Part shown: positions 36,980 through 48,683 of the stretch, in pieces
Layout of the letters: each line of letters starts with the position of its first letter
Numbering within the stretch: the first letter of the stretch is position 1
Assembly (NCBI GenBank): GCA_964017145.1
Contig: OZ024840.1
Span: forward strand, 620,001-684,000
DNA length: 64,000 nt
DNA from: Agrocybe praecox
Taxonomy: Eukaryota; Basidiomycota; Agaricomycetes; Agaricales; Agrocybaceae
Direction of reading: 5' to 3'
Notes under the pieces: generated by a model
Told to the model about the DNA's origin: nothing
Seen by the model: the letters and a program-made list of their open reading frames with translations, nothing else
Database searches by the model: none
Program-made: the position numbers and the translations under genes

Positions 36980-37325
36980 TCAGAGAGTCTCATTGTTTGG
37001 GAGTAATGATCGCCGAACCTTGAACCGCGAACCTCGAACCTCGAACCGAACCGCAAACCCCGATTGTCTGGTCATTTTGTTGGGCGAGCTGCGAACCACC
37101 GGTGAAAGTGACACATGGTTTGGTTTGTTGCAGGTCCCCCAACGGCGACGCTCGCCTCAACACTGACAAGTCATAGCCAGTGGATTATCAATTGCCGTAT
37201 GAAAATTTAATTCAGAAATTTTGTTCCCAATTAACGACAAGCTACCATCCTGGTTGTCGGAGCCTGCTCTTGAGTGGCTTGAAGCACCTACGGTCACTAC
37301 TACAGCAGTTCACGGTTCGCGGCTC
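36980..37325. mobile_element. 346-bp non-autonomous insertion with 7-bp target duplication
   Basis: GTAAAGT occurs on both sides (36973-36979 and 37326-37332). The right arm of the inverted repeat has the uninterrupted empty site (one copy, near 40211-40217). The element has no open frame of note. Its left part carries tandem units of the form CGAACCT/CGAACCG, and its right end the inverted form (ggttcgcggctc). No clear terminal inverted repeat, poly(A) or LTR ends are seen, so its class is unknown. Confidence 0.72.
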
Positions 37326-37403
37326 GTAAAGTCAAAGTAACCTTGAAGCAACACATGGTGGCTAAAAAGAAAGCCGTGCCGATAAGATAAGATTGGCAAG
37401 ATC

Positions 37404-37896
37404 TCCTTTAGTCGAACTGTCCAAGCAGCTCTTTCACATGCTTTCGGCTTTCAGTGCTGCACGACTGCACAGTCACATCGTTCATTTGACTGCTCAAGTC
37501 TGTGGAGACTGTAATGTCGCGCTGTATGAACGATTCTTGGTAGAATACGGGGGTGTGGAGTATTTGTCTGCTGGGGAGTTGAATTTGGAAGTATATGATG
37601 ATTCCATTCCGCGTCGGGTAGAATTCTCATGATCACTAGGGCACATAATTATTCCTAGAGTAAAAAAAGTTGAGCGCTCCTCTTCCAAAAGCTCTCGAGA
37701 GACTCGTTCTTGACTTGCTTGACAAGAGGAAGAAAGGCGGCATTATACAGGCCGCCATGTTTCGTGTTTGCGTGATGCGACGCCCAGATAATATCATAAT
37801 ATTGATGAACTCAGGGACGGCCTCGTGCGTCTATCTTCCTTTATTTCCCCCATCCCCTTCGTTTCTTGTCCCAGGTTTTATGATTCACGACTTCTA
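37404..37896. other. Upstream region of PSD
   Basis: Probably promoter and leader of the PSD gene. An open frame of 79 codons (37393-37632) begins inside the inverted repeat and has no recognisable domain. A pyrimidine-rich stretch runs over 37832-37870. An upstream first exon from an ATG near 37758 cannot be excluded. Confidence 0.4.
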
Positions 37897-39701
37897 ATGC
37901 TTTTCTCTAGAAAGACAATCTTGACCAAGGGCAAGAAACCCCTCTACGCTGCCTCAAGAGTCATCAATGCATCGTGTGGCTCTGCCTCGTCAGTCTTTGC
38001 CAGGTGTTGGGTCCACAGCACGAACAAGACCTCCGCTTTGTTCAAGACAGTGAAGAATCAGGGATTCAAGAGGGTTTACTCGACTAAAAGTGGCACTGAA
38101 AATAATGCTGGCGGGATAAGCGGGTCTGGTCTACCTCTATACCGTAAGTTGTTGGCACACACATTCGTCCATTTCTTTCGTTGTTCTCAATGTCATTGCA
38201 GGCAAAATCGTCAGCGCTTGGACAGAGACTCCCACAAAATGGTATCCACTACCCTTGGCTGTCGGCGCCTTGCTGCTGGTAGCTATTCAGTACAGGAAGA
38301 AGGCTAAGCGTGCGCAGCAGGAAGTCGAGCTGAACGAAGACGGCCTCGAAGTCATCAAGCTAAAAGGTCCCTGGCATGTACACGTTATTGGTGCTCTACC
38401 ACTTCGCAATATGTCTCGTTTATGGGGGTATGTCAACTCGCTCGAGCTTCCTGTCTGGCTCCGCCCCTATGGTCTACGGGTTTACGCATATGCTTTCGGC
38501 TGCAACTTGGATGAGGTCGAACACTCAGACCTTCGCGAATACCCGAGCTTGGGAGCCTTCTTCTACCGCAAACTGAAGGATGGTGCTCGGCCGGTTGACG
38601 ATGCTATCCTGGTCAGTCCTGCGGACGGTCGAATGCTGCATTTCGGGACGGTGACAGACGCGAGAGTGGAACAAGTCAAGGGCATAACATATTCGCTGGA
38701 TGCACTGCTAGGCATCGAACGTCCTGGATCACCTTCCTCTATATTACCACACAACCGCGACATGTCAGTGGTAGATGACCACGAATTCGCTATTGTCAAC
38801 GGAATCGAATACAGCCTCGAGCAACTCATTGGAGCATCGACGCCTTCTTCACCCGGTACACAGACCCCAAGCGAAGGCTCTTCATCATCTTCAACACTAG
38901 TCAGCACACCCGGTTCCTCCTCTTCTGCAGTGCAAACACAAAGTTCTGAAAGTATCCCAACAAAATTCGGCGACCAGACTGATGCTTCCGTCGGCACAGA
39001 CCAGAATGCCGAGGAGAAACTCGTGCACGACGCTTCAGTGGCTTTACAAATGGGTGTCAAATCGCAAATCGAGCGCAGACGCAGTGTGACGTCCGGAAAA
39101 CACGTCCGGCCTGGCAACTCTCTCTTCTTTTCTGTCATCTACCTTGCTCCTGGAGATTACCATCGGTTCCACAGTCCTACTGCTTGGGTTGTTGAGAAGA
39201 GAAGGCATTTCGTCGGTATGTCAAAGAAAGCCTTTACCATATCTCTTCTTCCTTCTGATCAAAGCTTCATTAGGTGACTTATTCTCTGTCTCTCCTTGGA
39301 TGGCCAAGCGACTGGAAAACCTTTTTGTGTTAAACGAACGCGTCGCTCTCCTTGGTAGATGGAAACACGGTTTCTTCGGAATGGTACCTGTTGGCGCCAC
39401 TAACGTCGGCAGTATCAAAGTCAACTTTGACCAAGAACTAAGAACGAACATCCGTGGCCGCCGACCTCCCCCCGGCACATACAGCGAAGCTGTATATTCG
39501 GCTGCCTCACCTATTCTTCGCGGTCAGCCTCTGACACCTGCGGAAGAAATGGGTGGCTTCTGCTTGGGTAGTACCATCGTGCTTGTGTTTGAGGCACCCA
39601 GCGACTTTGAGTTCACAGTGCACCCCGGACAGAAGGTCAAAGTCGGACAAAGGTTGGGAGATGTCGCAAGTGCATTAACGACGCAGACGAATGCGGATTA
39701 A
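37897..39701 (+). CDS. PSD1: Phosphatidylserine decarboxylase proenzyme, mitochondrial type
   Basis: Makes phosphatidylethanolamine from phosphatidylserine at the inner mitochondrial membrane. Exons 37897-38143, 38202-39215 and 39274-39701 total 1,689 nt, 562 residues. A basic, Ser-rich presequence ([20 protein letters not shown]) is followed by a membrane segment ([14 protein letters not shown]). The catalytic domain shows [11 protein letters not shown] (Asp), HRFHSP (His), [19 protein letters not shown] and LGST near the C-terminus. Self-cleavage at the Gly-Ser of LGST would give the beta chain and the pyruvoyl-bearing alpha chain. A Ser/Thr-rich insert of roughly 90 residues sits between SLEQLIG and the [10 protein letters not shown] region. 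The ATG at 37897 gives a good targeting peptide but an upstream exon is possible. Confidence 0.92.
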
Positions 39702-40118
39702 CGATACCCTGAATGAACGCTGGAATTCCGGGATGATAATAGAGCTCGAGAGAACAGGACTTTTGGTTGGTTTTCCTACATTTACTCTATTATATGTTCT
39801 GCTCTAGCTGTTACTGTGGTTTACTTTATAATAGCTCGTACATCAATTGGCTCTGTCTTTCTTTTTACGCATACTTACTTTACATGTAACCACAATCGTT
39901 TGGTCAATGCATGCACAGCTCAACCTGTGAAGGACCTATGCTGTCCTTTAGACTTTTTGAAATTGAGCTTCAAATATCAGAGAATTCTTGACGTTTGCCT
40001 TTGGGGCTTGAGATATGTATATGAATAAGAATCTCTTGTGCTCTAGAGCCCTATTAGTGCGTTACGATGAGTAATGGACAATGACAAATCACCACCTAAC
40101 GTACTGGTCGCGAGTCTA
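39702..40118. other. Intergenic 3' of PSD
   Basis: AT-rich 3' flank of PSD up to the start of the right arm of the inverted repeat. Nothing recognisable. Confidence 0.5.
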
Positions 40119-40467
40119 GATCAAGTTGACAATCTTATCTTATCAGCACGGCATTCTCTTTAACCACCATGTGTGAACCTGGATGATTACCCATACATTC
40201 CAATTTCCCATTGACTTTACACCAAGTTCATAAATTTACCTGAGGCCTGAGGTATGTAATCCATCTCTCCTGGAAACAGTGATGTTCTCGCAGTCTAATC
40301 CTGTTTTTCTTGGAATATTAGCTTTTACTGTTTTATCAACTGCGAACCAACAGACATTCGCGAGTGTGCCAGGTATGGGGCTAAACTTGCAATCTGTTTA
40401 AACGCTCACTTGATCATAGGAAACTATGAGTCGTACAATAGCGGTCTGTTCTCACCACGAGAGAGAC
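40119..40467. repeat. Right arm of inverted repeat around the PSD gene
   Basis: Includes the promoter side, exon 1, intron 1 and the beginning of exon 2 of the carboxypeptidase at 40282. It matches the left arm (36719-37403) in inverted orientation and lacks the 346-bp insertion present there, so it preserves the empty target site. Confidence 0.85.
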
Positions 40468-42436
40468 TGTCTACACTGTCGGAAACGGCTTTCGCACATC
40501 TTGGTCATCCAGCCTTTCCAGACTATAACGTTCGAATTAAAAGGTCAAAGTTTTGCGACGAGACAGTGAAGTAAGCTGCTGGTTTGTCACTCGGACCCGC
40601 TTACACTCAACAAAAACTAGCGCATATACAGGTTACATCGATATCCAAGCCAGGCATCTCTTCTTCTACTTTTTTGAGAGCAGGAATGACCCTGACAAGG
40701 ATGACGTTGTTTTCTGGACGAACGGAGGTACTGATACTCCTTTTGTATCATCCTGGATACTAATTGCTAACTGCATATATCAGGTCCTGGGTGTTCCTCG
40801 TCGACGGGACTATTCATGGAACATGGTAAGTTATTTCTTTCAAATATAATAACCAAATTAAACATATTCTTGCTCAGGTCCTTGCAAAGTTACAGACAGC
40901 AACAACACAAAGGTCCACCCAGAATCGTGGAACTCAAACGCCAATGTGTTTTATATCGATCAACCCATTGGGACTGGATTTTCATACGCTGACTACGGCG
41001 AAAGTGTTGTGAGTTCTCTGAGCTCTATGCTGTTACGTTTTGGCTTACATTGAACACCTCAAACTTACAAAGAGTACGACTGAAGAAGCCGCCAAAGACA
41101 TTGCATCTTTCATGGCGATATTTTTTGAGCACTTCGTCAGCTTCAAAGGAAGAGCATTACACATGGCAGGAGAATCTTATGCTGTATGTGGATCAACATA
41201 AATTATGTGTTTCATTAAACCAAACAATATCTCTTGAAAGGGTCGCATGCTTCCATTGTTTGCAGCGGAAATATTCGACCAGAACAAAAGGCTCATCGAG
41301 GCAGGAGGAACCCCTATAAACTTGAAGTCCATAATGATTGGTACGCCCACTTATTCTTGTCGTTAGTTGATTTTATCCTTACCTTGTGCAGGGAACGGAC
41401 TCACGAATGCCTATACGATGACTGAGTCATATTGGGATATGGTTTGTACGTCTGCCTCTATCGAGCCGATACTGGACATCGGGTATGTTCACCGCTATTA
41501 GGGATGTGATGTCAAGTACTTACAAAATGTCTTTAGAACTTGCGTGGCTATGAAACAAAAGGTGAGCTCAGGTTTTCACGGTGTCAACCTACCAATCATT
41601 ATGTGACGTATATGTACATATAGATTCCTAGGTGTAAAAAATGGCTGAAAGAGAATTGCTTAAACCAATTTGACCGTATAAATTGTGGAGCTTCTATCTC
41701 CTTCTGTAACGATGCCTTGCTCACTCCCTTTATGTCTGCAAGTAAGTATCGTCTCATAACTCTGTTTATTTCAAGTGATTCGAACATATAACAGAGAGAA
41801 ACCCATATGACATCAGTCGTAATTGCACTATCGAAGAATACAATGATTCGATATGCTATCCTATTTCCAAGTGCGTGGGCTCGCCTCCTTTATTTCGCGT
41901 TCATGCTAATGTTCCTTACTTTCTATAGGGACATTAAAGCATATCTTGACCAGCCTCACATCCGTTCACTACTCGGAGTCGATTCGTCGCTTACTTCCAA
42001 CTTTACTTCTTGTGCATATAACATAGTTTATGCATTTCAAGAAAATTTGGACGAATACCGCCCGACGTACCACTATGTCTCTGCTCTTCTAGAACGAGGG
42101 ATAAGAGTCTTAGTCTACGTTGGGACGTACGACTGGATCTGCAATCACGTCGGGAATCAAAGGTGGACCGAAGAGCTTGAGTGGTCTGGGCACGACGAAT
42201 TCTCGAACATGCCGCTGAGAGAATGGATTGTGGATGGGAAAAGAGCCGGAGTAACGAGGAGTGCGAAAGGGCTGACGTACCTTACGATTGATGGAGGAGG
42301 ACATATGGTGCGAAGTTGTTTTGGGCTGGAGCGTTTGTTGGTTTATCGGGCTAATTTTTCAATGCAGGCTCCTTATGATAAACCACGGGAAGCGCTCGAT
42401 ATGGTTAATAGGTGGCTTGCAGGGCAGGATTTCTAG
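40282..42436 (+). CDS. Serine carboxypeptidase, S10 family (copy A)
   Basis: Releases C-terminal residues from peptides; family members are vacuolar or secreted. The signal peptide [19 protein letters not shown] is followed by [20 protein letters not shown], the oxyanion block [15 protein letters not shown] built from two exons, [14 protein letters not shown], nucleophile motif GESYAG (across an intron), [12 protein letters not shown] with the catalytic Asp, and IDGGGHM with the catalytic His. The protein ends NRWLAGQDF. About a dozen short introns, all readable without frame breaks. Paired Cys residues such as TCVAMKQ and CKKWLKENC fit disulfides of the family. It is tandem to copy B and more distantly related to the decayed copy at 11.9 kb. 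Its own 5' end is duplicated in inverted orientation upstream of PSD, so its promoter lies within a repeat. Confidence 0.9.
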
Positions 42437-42686
42437 GTTTGCGTATGTGATCTTTTATGGTGGGATCCTTCCTTTTGAGGTGTAAAACACCTGACAGAAA
42501 ATAGCAGTGAGATTGTGTGCTGTATCTTCCTCGGTCATCCTTTCATGATCATTTTGGGTGAAGTGAACCTTATTGTACATGTTGGTGCATGTATCCCATA
42601 TCTCCTAACTTATCGTATTCCTCTACCATTTTGAGAGCATTTTTACGGGTGACATGGACCATATAAGTATGGGGTGGTGAGTTATA
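42437..42686. other. 3' flank of carboxypeptidase copy A
   Basis: No gene. It runs to the left flanking repeat (ggtgagttata, 42676-42686) of the MITE-like element. Confidence 0.5.
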
Positions 42687-42962
42687 GCCATCAGAAGTTT
42701 AACAATTTACTTTTTTGTGGTTGTACAACCAAAAAAAGCGGCTAAAAGCGTCAAAGTAACAGGCTAAGAAACTTAGGTGCCTGAAATCAAAAAGTTGATT
42801 CCTTGGTGAAACAGTAGGAAATGAATTGCACGGATTTAGGGCCAAAATGATGATAAAATAGCGTAACTTTTCACCTTTTTTAGCTAATGGCTTTTTTGAA
42901 ATCGAGAAATAAGCTAAAAGCGGCCAAAAGCGGACAAGTAAATTGTAAGGTTACTGATGACT
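42687..42962. mobile_element. MITE-like element, 276 bp
   Basis: Subterminal inverted repeats of about 24 bp: CATCAG...CAATTTACTT at 42689-42712, and its reverse complement at 42936-42959, with a few mismatches in the middle. The element is bounded by identical 11-bp direct repeats GGTGAGTTATA at 42676-42686 and 42963-42973, which could be target duplications. Internal repeats of GCTAAAAGCG and a near-palindrome around gtggttgtacaacc lie inside. No coding capacity. Confidence 0.7.
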
Positions 42963-43267
42963 GGTGAGTTATAACGGTGCATATATGCTCTATGTTATTG
43001 CATTCTTTTATCATTCAACAACCGTGCTATGGGCGACATGAATCATATCATGAATCATGATTATTTTCACTGTCACTATAGTAAAATAGAAAGTCATTCA
43101 AATTTATTATAGTACATTCAACACCAGGACTCGAAGCGATAGGGTGTGATCAATTATGACAGGAATCGGCCCGTGTGACCGCTGCGAACACCATAGACTC
43201 TGTCGCCTCAGGCCTGTCCCCATGATTCTCTCGTAAACTCATACTCGCTACTAGAACCATCTTCGCC

Positions 43268-45514
43268 ATGAAGTGGCTCAAGTCTATTTCCCTCGGGCTG
43301 TTGTCCGTGGTCGGCTTATCTATCGCGTCTCAGAGACTTCTGTCGGATGCTCTAGGTAATCCTAAAGTGTTGTGGTCTACGATGCGACTAAATTTCCGTT
43401 GAATTAGCAGGAGGCTATCAGGCTTACGACGAAGGCTTATTTACACCATTGGAGGATTTATCTGCACTATCTGATAGCGCGTTTACCACCCTTTCCCATC
43501 CAGCCTTCCCGAATTATAGCGTTCGAGTGAAGAGATCAAGGTTTTGCGATGGGACAGTGAAGTCAGTCCGTTATCGCGTCGGGTGAAAGACCCATATAAA
43601 GTCTGATAACGTTTGACCAATGGTCTCATAGAGCATACACCGGCTATATCGATATTCAAGCAAGGCATTTGTTCTTCTATTTCTTTGAGAGCAGGAACGA
43701 TCCAGACACGGACGATGTTATTTTCTGGACGAATGGCGGTACTGCATGATTTTCTTTCTGTATGCGCAGCACATCACAGGTCTCATTTCGTACATTGGTA
43801 GGCCCGGGATGCTCCTCTTCACTGGGTTTGTTCATGGAACATGGTAAGTTCACGGATCGAATGATAATGAAACAGCATTGATCACGTTTATTATAGGTCC
43901 TTGCAGAGTTGTAGACTCGAACACCACCGCATTTCATCCTGACTCCTGGAATTCCAACGCCAATATGTTCTTTATCGATCAACCTATTGGTGTTGGGTTC
44001 TCCTACGCCGACTACGGTGAAACTGTCGTAAGCTCCAAGTTGGCGTGATTGCGATTATATGGACTACGTGTTGATTTTTATCTTTTCGATCGGGTACTAG
44101 AGCAACACTGAACAAGCTGCCAAAGACATTGCATCTTTCGTTGGGATATTTTTTGAACATTTCAGCAAGTTCAAAGGAAGGGGATTCCACATGGCTGGAG
44201 AATCCTATGGTGTGAGTTGTATCAGTATTAATCATCAACTGTGTATGGGACAACGAACTGATGACTAGCATCCTCAAAGGGCCGTTATATTCCAGTATTC
44301 GCGGCGGAAATCTACGACCAGAACAAAAGATTAGAAGAGGCAGGTGTTACTCCCATAAACCTTCAGTCTATCATGATTGGTATGTGTTCGCTTTCCCCTC
44401 CTCGCTAGTCTTTCAGCTTATCAGTTAAACAGGCAACGGAATTACCGACTTCTATGCCATGCTCGACTCGTACTGGGAAATGGTCTGCACTCCTGCCTCT
44501 CTCGCTCCGGTAATAGACATTGGGTATACTTATATCTCCGTTCTACAAAGACCTAGCTGATCATATATTATCTCCAGAACTTGCGTAGCCATGAAACAAG
44601 CTGTACGTGCCTCACCTCACACAGAATCATGATTCAGAAATAATAAATTCTCAAACCTAAAATTTAGCTCCCCAGATGCAAGAAATGGATGAAAGAGAGT
44701 TGCGTTGACCAATTCGACGCCATAAGCTGCGGTGCTTCTGCTGATTTCTGCCAAAATGCTATATCAAATGCCGTTTTTAATTCTAGTAAGTCCTGACTGG
44801 TGATATAGAGAGTTTTCATCAAGCTCAAGAAGGGCGCTGATTATGATGAACAGACAAGAACCCATACGACCTTAGCCAGGATTGCAGCCCTGAGGAATTG
44901 AACGATTCTCTCTGTTACCCGATAACAAAGTGCGTATCCTGCTGCTTAACAGCCATTCTGGCTCTTTCTTTTTGAGAGACTTGAATACCTCTTTCTTTTA
45001 GGAACATCTCAGCCTTCCTCGACCGCCCTCACATCCGCGACCTAATCGGTGTCGATCCCTCTATAACCACAAACTTTAGCTCCTGCTCAAACGCCGTAGG
45101 CTCAGCATTCGCCCAACAGCAAGACGAATACCGTCCAACACAGTACTACGTCGCTGCTCTCCTCGAGCGCGGCGTGCGGGCGCTGATCTACGTGGGGACG
45201 TACGACTGGATTTGCAACCATGTCGGAAACCAGAAGTGGACAGAAGAGCTCGAGTGGTCTGGGCATGAGGCATTTGCGAGCGAGCCGCTGAGAGAGTGGA
45301 CCGTCGATGGGAAGAGAGCTGGTCTGACGAGAAGTGCGAAAGGATTGACGTATCTTACAGTTGAAGGTGCCGGTCATATGGTTCGTTTCTTCGGTTTTTC
45401 TCTTTTGAGTGCATGTTGAAGTTTCACTCAAATTTTGATTTGCAGGTACCTTATGACAAGCCCAAGGAGGCGTTGGAAATGGTCAATACATGGCTGAAGG
45501 CAGAAGATTTTTAG
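43268..45514 (+). CDS. Serine carboxypeptidase, S10 family (copy B)
   Basis: Same architecture as copy A, 0.8 kb downstream. Signal peptide [40 protein letters not shown]; a [11 protein letters not shown] block; [22 protein letters not shown] followed after an intron by [34 protein letters not shown]; and the end NTWLKAEDF at the TAG 45512-45514. All catalytic and oxyanion elements are present and the introns splice in frame. It matches the decayed 11.9-kb copy in some details (GESYG, not GESYA), suggesting that copy derives from a B-like gene. The gene converges with cullin-4, with about 160 bp between stops. Probably secreted or vacuolar peptide recycling. Confidence 0.92.
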
Positions 45515-45677
45515 TCCTAGTCAAGTATTCTGTTAATAGTACCAGGTTAATTGCTAGCATGATGCTTAAAATGAAAATGACATTGTTTAATACACTCAAG
45601 GATTTTGCAAGGAAAGATACAGATAATCTGGGTTTGGACAATTCCTCTGCCATATAAAAGTAGATACGCGGAACAAG

Positions 45678-48600
45678 TTACGCGACATACAAATACTTGG
45701 TTCTTTCAGTCGCGCTCCTCTCCAAATATTCCTGCTCCACCAAATAATCTATCCTCTGCTTGATAATTTCAACCTGAGGCGAGAAATGACTCTTGACCGC
45801 TTCGATGGTTGCAGTCTTCAGCTGCTCGTACGTCATTTCTTTGCGAGCCTTCATAATACGAACGATAGCAGCGTCCAAGGTGTACTTCCTGTCCTCCTCG
45901 ATAGAAGCGTTCGTCTTCTTCGATTCTTCAGGCTAGTAGGTGAAGAAAATGTGAGATGATGCGCTCCTTGATAGTCGAAGGAGACAGCGATACGTACAGA
46001 AACCTTAGCTTGTATAGAATTGATGTGCACGACTCGGTGCGGGTCCGTGAAGTCGGGATTGTACTTGAATTTATCAATATCCTCGACCTCTTTTCCAACA
46101 GGAATCTTCTTCAAAACCTTCTTCTTGCCGCACGCAAGACTTTGCAGTGTTCTCTTCAAATCGCCTTCCTCTAAAAGTCCACATAACATATATAATTAGT
46201 TTCTCATGCAGTTTGGCGCCGCCTCACAACTTCAAGGCTTACCCATATTTGTCTGCTCTTTTACATCAGCATAAGAAATCTCCGTGTTTTCATTGAAAAG
46301 GAGTAAAACGAGAGCTTGATACAAGCTGACTGTCAGCTCCTTATCTCCTGCATTGAACCTCGCTTTAAGGGTGACCGTTCCCAGTGAATGGTCCCAATTA
46401 AGCACACGGCCCGAATGTTTCGACTTGTAGTAATCAGTGTACTTGGTGAGTTCCATTTGCATCTGCAAGCAAGCAATAATTTGAGCTTTTCGATTCTTAA
46501 GAAAGAAGAGGGACCTTTGACGTACAGCAGGCGGCAGGTCAACAGTATGTTCCTGAGCAGTGAAAGGCCATGCACTACGCTGCAGTACCATCGCAGTAAG
46601 CTTGTGGCCTTGACTATCCTCTGGTAGTCTTTTGTGATACTCTCGCATGGACTCTCTAGAAAGAGCCAGGTCCTTAAACATGTCTTCACCCATTCCGAAT
46701 TCAGGATCATATTCTTGATACAACGATCTCATTAGAAAACAGTTTGATTAGATAACATACAAAGAATACGCACTTTCTTTGAGTTTCTTGAGCATAGCTT
46801 TCTCGAAATCATCCGATGCACTTTTTTCCAGGAGAAGTCTCTTGGCCAGACTACGATGATAGAATGTCCTAAAGACGTCCTTGTCGTCCGTAAATCTGTA
46901 CAAAGATAAAGCACGATCCAAGAGATCCTGGAACTCAGCGTCGGTCGATTTCCCTTGACCCTTGCGCATGGCCTTATCAAGGTATTTCGCAATCATTTCC
47001 GCAGGCTTCGAGCGACGGGCTTTAAAGCCTATTGTGAATGAATCCGTAAGAGCATACAAGAACTGCTGATCTGGCTGCTTCTCCGGAAGCTGGCTAGCTG
47101 AAGCAACAGGCCCTGGGGTAGTGTGATTTGCAGACATTGTCGTATTTACTTCAGCGTTTTCGGCGAGGAAAGACGTGGATATCGCGTTGTCCGCAATGCT
47201 CTTAAAATCGAGCAACCTTTGAACCATTTCATCGTCTTTATCCACGTCTTTAACAATAGCTGCAACAGTGGTCTAAAAACTGAGATGAGAATGGAAAATG
47301 TTTGAAATTGAATGATGAAGTGACATATGAACGCACCCGGATATAAGCACTGAATGCTTTGCAAAGTACTTGCGTCCCGTCAACTCTAGAAAACAATATA
47401 TACATCGAGGACAGATTGGCCAAGTTTTTCTCTCTCATATACTCAGATAAAGCTGAGATGAGAGAACGCGATTTTAGTACAAATAATCTGTTTGCATAAA
47501 TGACTTACTGGAATCCGCGATCCACTCCAATCTTCCTTTCCACAGAGATCTCTCAGTGGCTTCTCTTACTAGATTCCAGCTTGGAGGGGACAAAACTGCC
47601 TTTGATCGTTCGATTTCTTCATTGATTCGGGTACTTGCATTCTCAAAGAATCGTTTGGGATCGTCCTCGAGTTCAGCGACCTTTGTAGCCGACTCTTCGG
47701 TATAGAATTCGCGAGTCGTTGAGAGATAGAACTCTTCAAACGAGGAATACTGATGGTGTCGCAGCAGATGTCGCACAAGCTCAGAAAGAACACTGCGATC
47801 GCGGTGGGTACGCCTGTTCGTTCTCTCCATGTCTAACCAGCCCTTCACGGACTGGCGAAGTTTGTCAACGAGCTGTGCGCTGTCGAAGACCTGTTTGGTA
47901 ACAATTGAGTACGCTAGGTCACTATGAAAGCTTAGCATCGTCCTTCTAAAGCAAATAAAAGGGACTTACTGGATCTTCAGTTTGTCTTTATTCTGCACAA
48001 CATAAACTTGATCCAAATAAGTGAGGAGAGATATTAGAAGACTCTATCATATAAAGCAATGCGCATTAGGCACCACAAATCACCAGGTATCCAAAGAAAA
48101 GCGCACGATTTGGGTTTCAAACCATTGGAATGTGGCATTGAATGACGCTATCCATTGAGTTTCTTTGTCTGTTGACTTTATGAGATTCTGCTCCATGTTT
48201 CCAATGGCACAGACAAGTTCATATGCAATAATTTCATAAAGACGTTCCCCTTGACCGAGGACGGAAATGAAGGTGCGGCAGGCGGTATAAATGCCCTCAT
48301 ACGTTGCAGGAATCGTGTCGTGTGGTCCTGGCTCACGGGTAAGGAGAGTCTTGATGGATCGCCTTAGCAAGGCCAACAGTCCATCTTTAGAAGGCTCCTT
48401 GCTCTCTGTGTGGATTTCAACGATGGAAAGTATCTTCCCAATAGCTGAAGGACGCACTGTGCTCTCCAATCACTTGGATCTGGACAGGGCCTCCTGCCGC
48501 GGTCTTGACGATCTTTGATCTAGAGGTCGAAGTAACATCAGACTCGCCTGTCAGCCGGGCAACTTTTCGAGGAGGAGAACCCGACCCATCATCTCCTGTG

Positions 48601-48683
48601 GAGGTCACCAATAAAGTTGGTTTAATGGCAGTCAATCCATTTGAAGTCTTGGGTAAAGAAAGCAACTGAAACAGGCTGGTCAT
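45678..48683 (-). CDS. CUL4: Cullin-4 scaffold of CRL4 ubiquitin ligases
   Basis: Scaffold binding DDB1-type adaptors at the N-terminus and the RING protein at the C-terminus, by family. The start MTSLFQLLSLPKTSNG leads to a basic segment (SPPRKVARL). Cullin repeats follow (YEGIYTACR, GERLYEIIAYELV, FYTEESATKVAELED). The cullin homology domain has KDDEMVQRLLDFK, KPAEMIAKYLDKAMRKGQG, YHRSLAKRLLLEKSAS, KHSGRVLNWDHSLGTVTLKA and DLKRTLQSLACGKKKVLKK. The end has the neddylation motif DAAIVRIMKARK, the winged helix and YLYVA. LLDFK and RRTLQSLACGK favour CUL4 over CUL1 or CUL3. Frames shift between about 48420 and 48470: either a 40-nt phase-0 intron (after VQIQ) or a small indel. Its NEDD8 would be removed by the COP9 complex containing CSN7. 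Confidence 0.88.

Larger units (their letters stand above)
36719..37403. repeat. Left arm of inverted repeat around the PSD gene
   Basis: Reverse complement of 40119-40467. It covers the carboxypeptidase 5' flank, exon 1, intron 1 and part of exon 2, and is interrupted by the element at 36980-37325. Compared with the right arm, this copy has an extra 7-bp unit in the aggcctc tandem near 36937-36955. Confidence 0.85.

Noticed and set aside
37022..37062. GAACC tandem units considered as CRISPR or telomeric repeats
   Set aside because: Units are about 7 bp, irregular, without spacers, and confined to one transposon-like insert in a eukaryotic genome.
37393..37632. 79-codon open frame at the edge of the inverted repeat
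   Set aside because: Starts inside the repeat arm, no domain; likely chance.
38563..39138. 191-codon open frame antisense to PSD
   Set aside because: Mirror of a strongly conserved coding exon; composition explains the openness.
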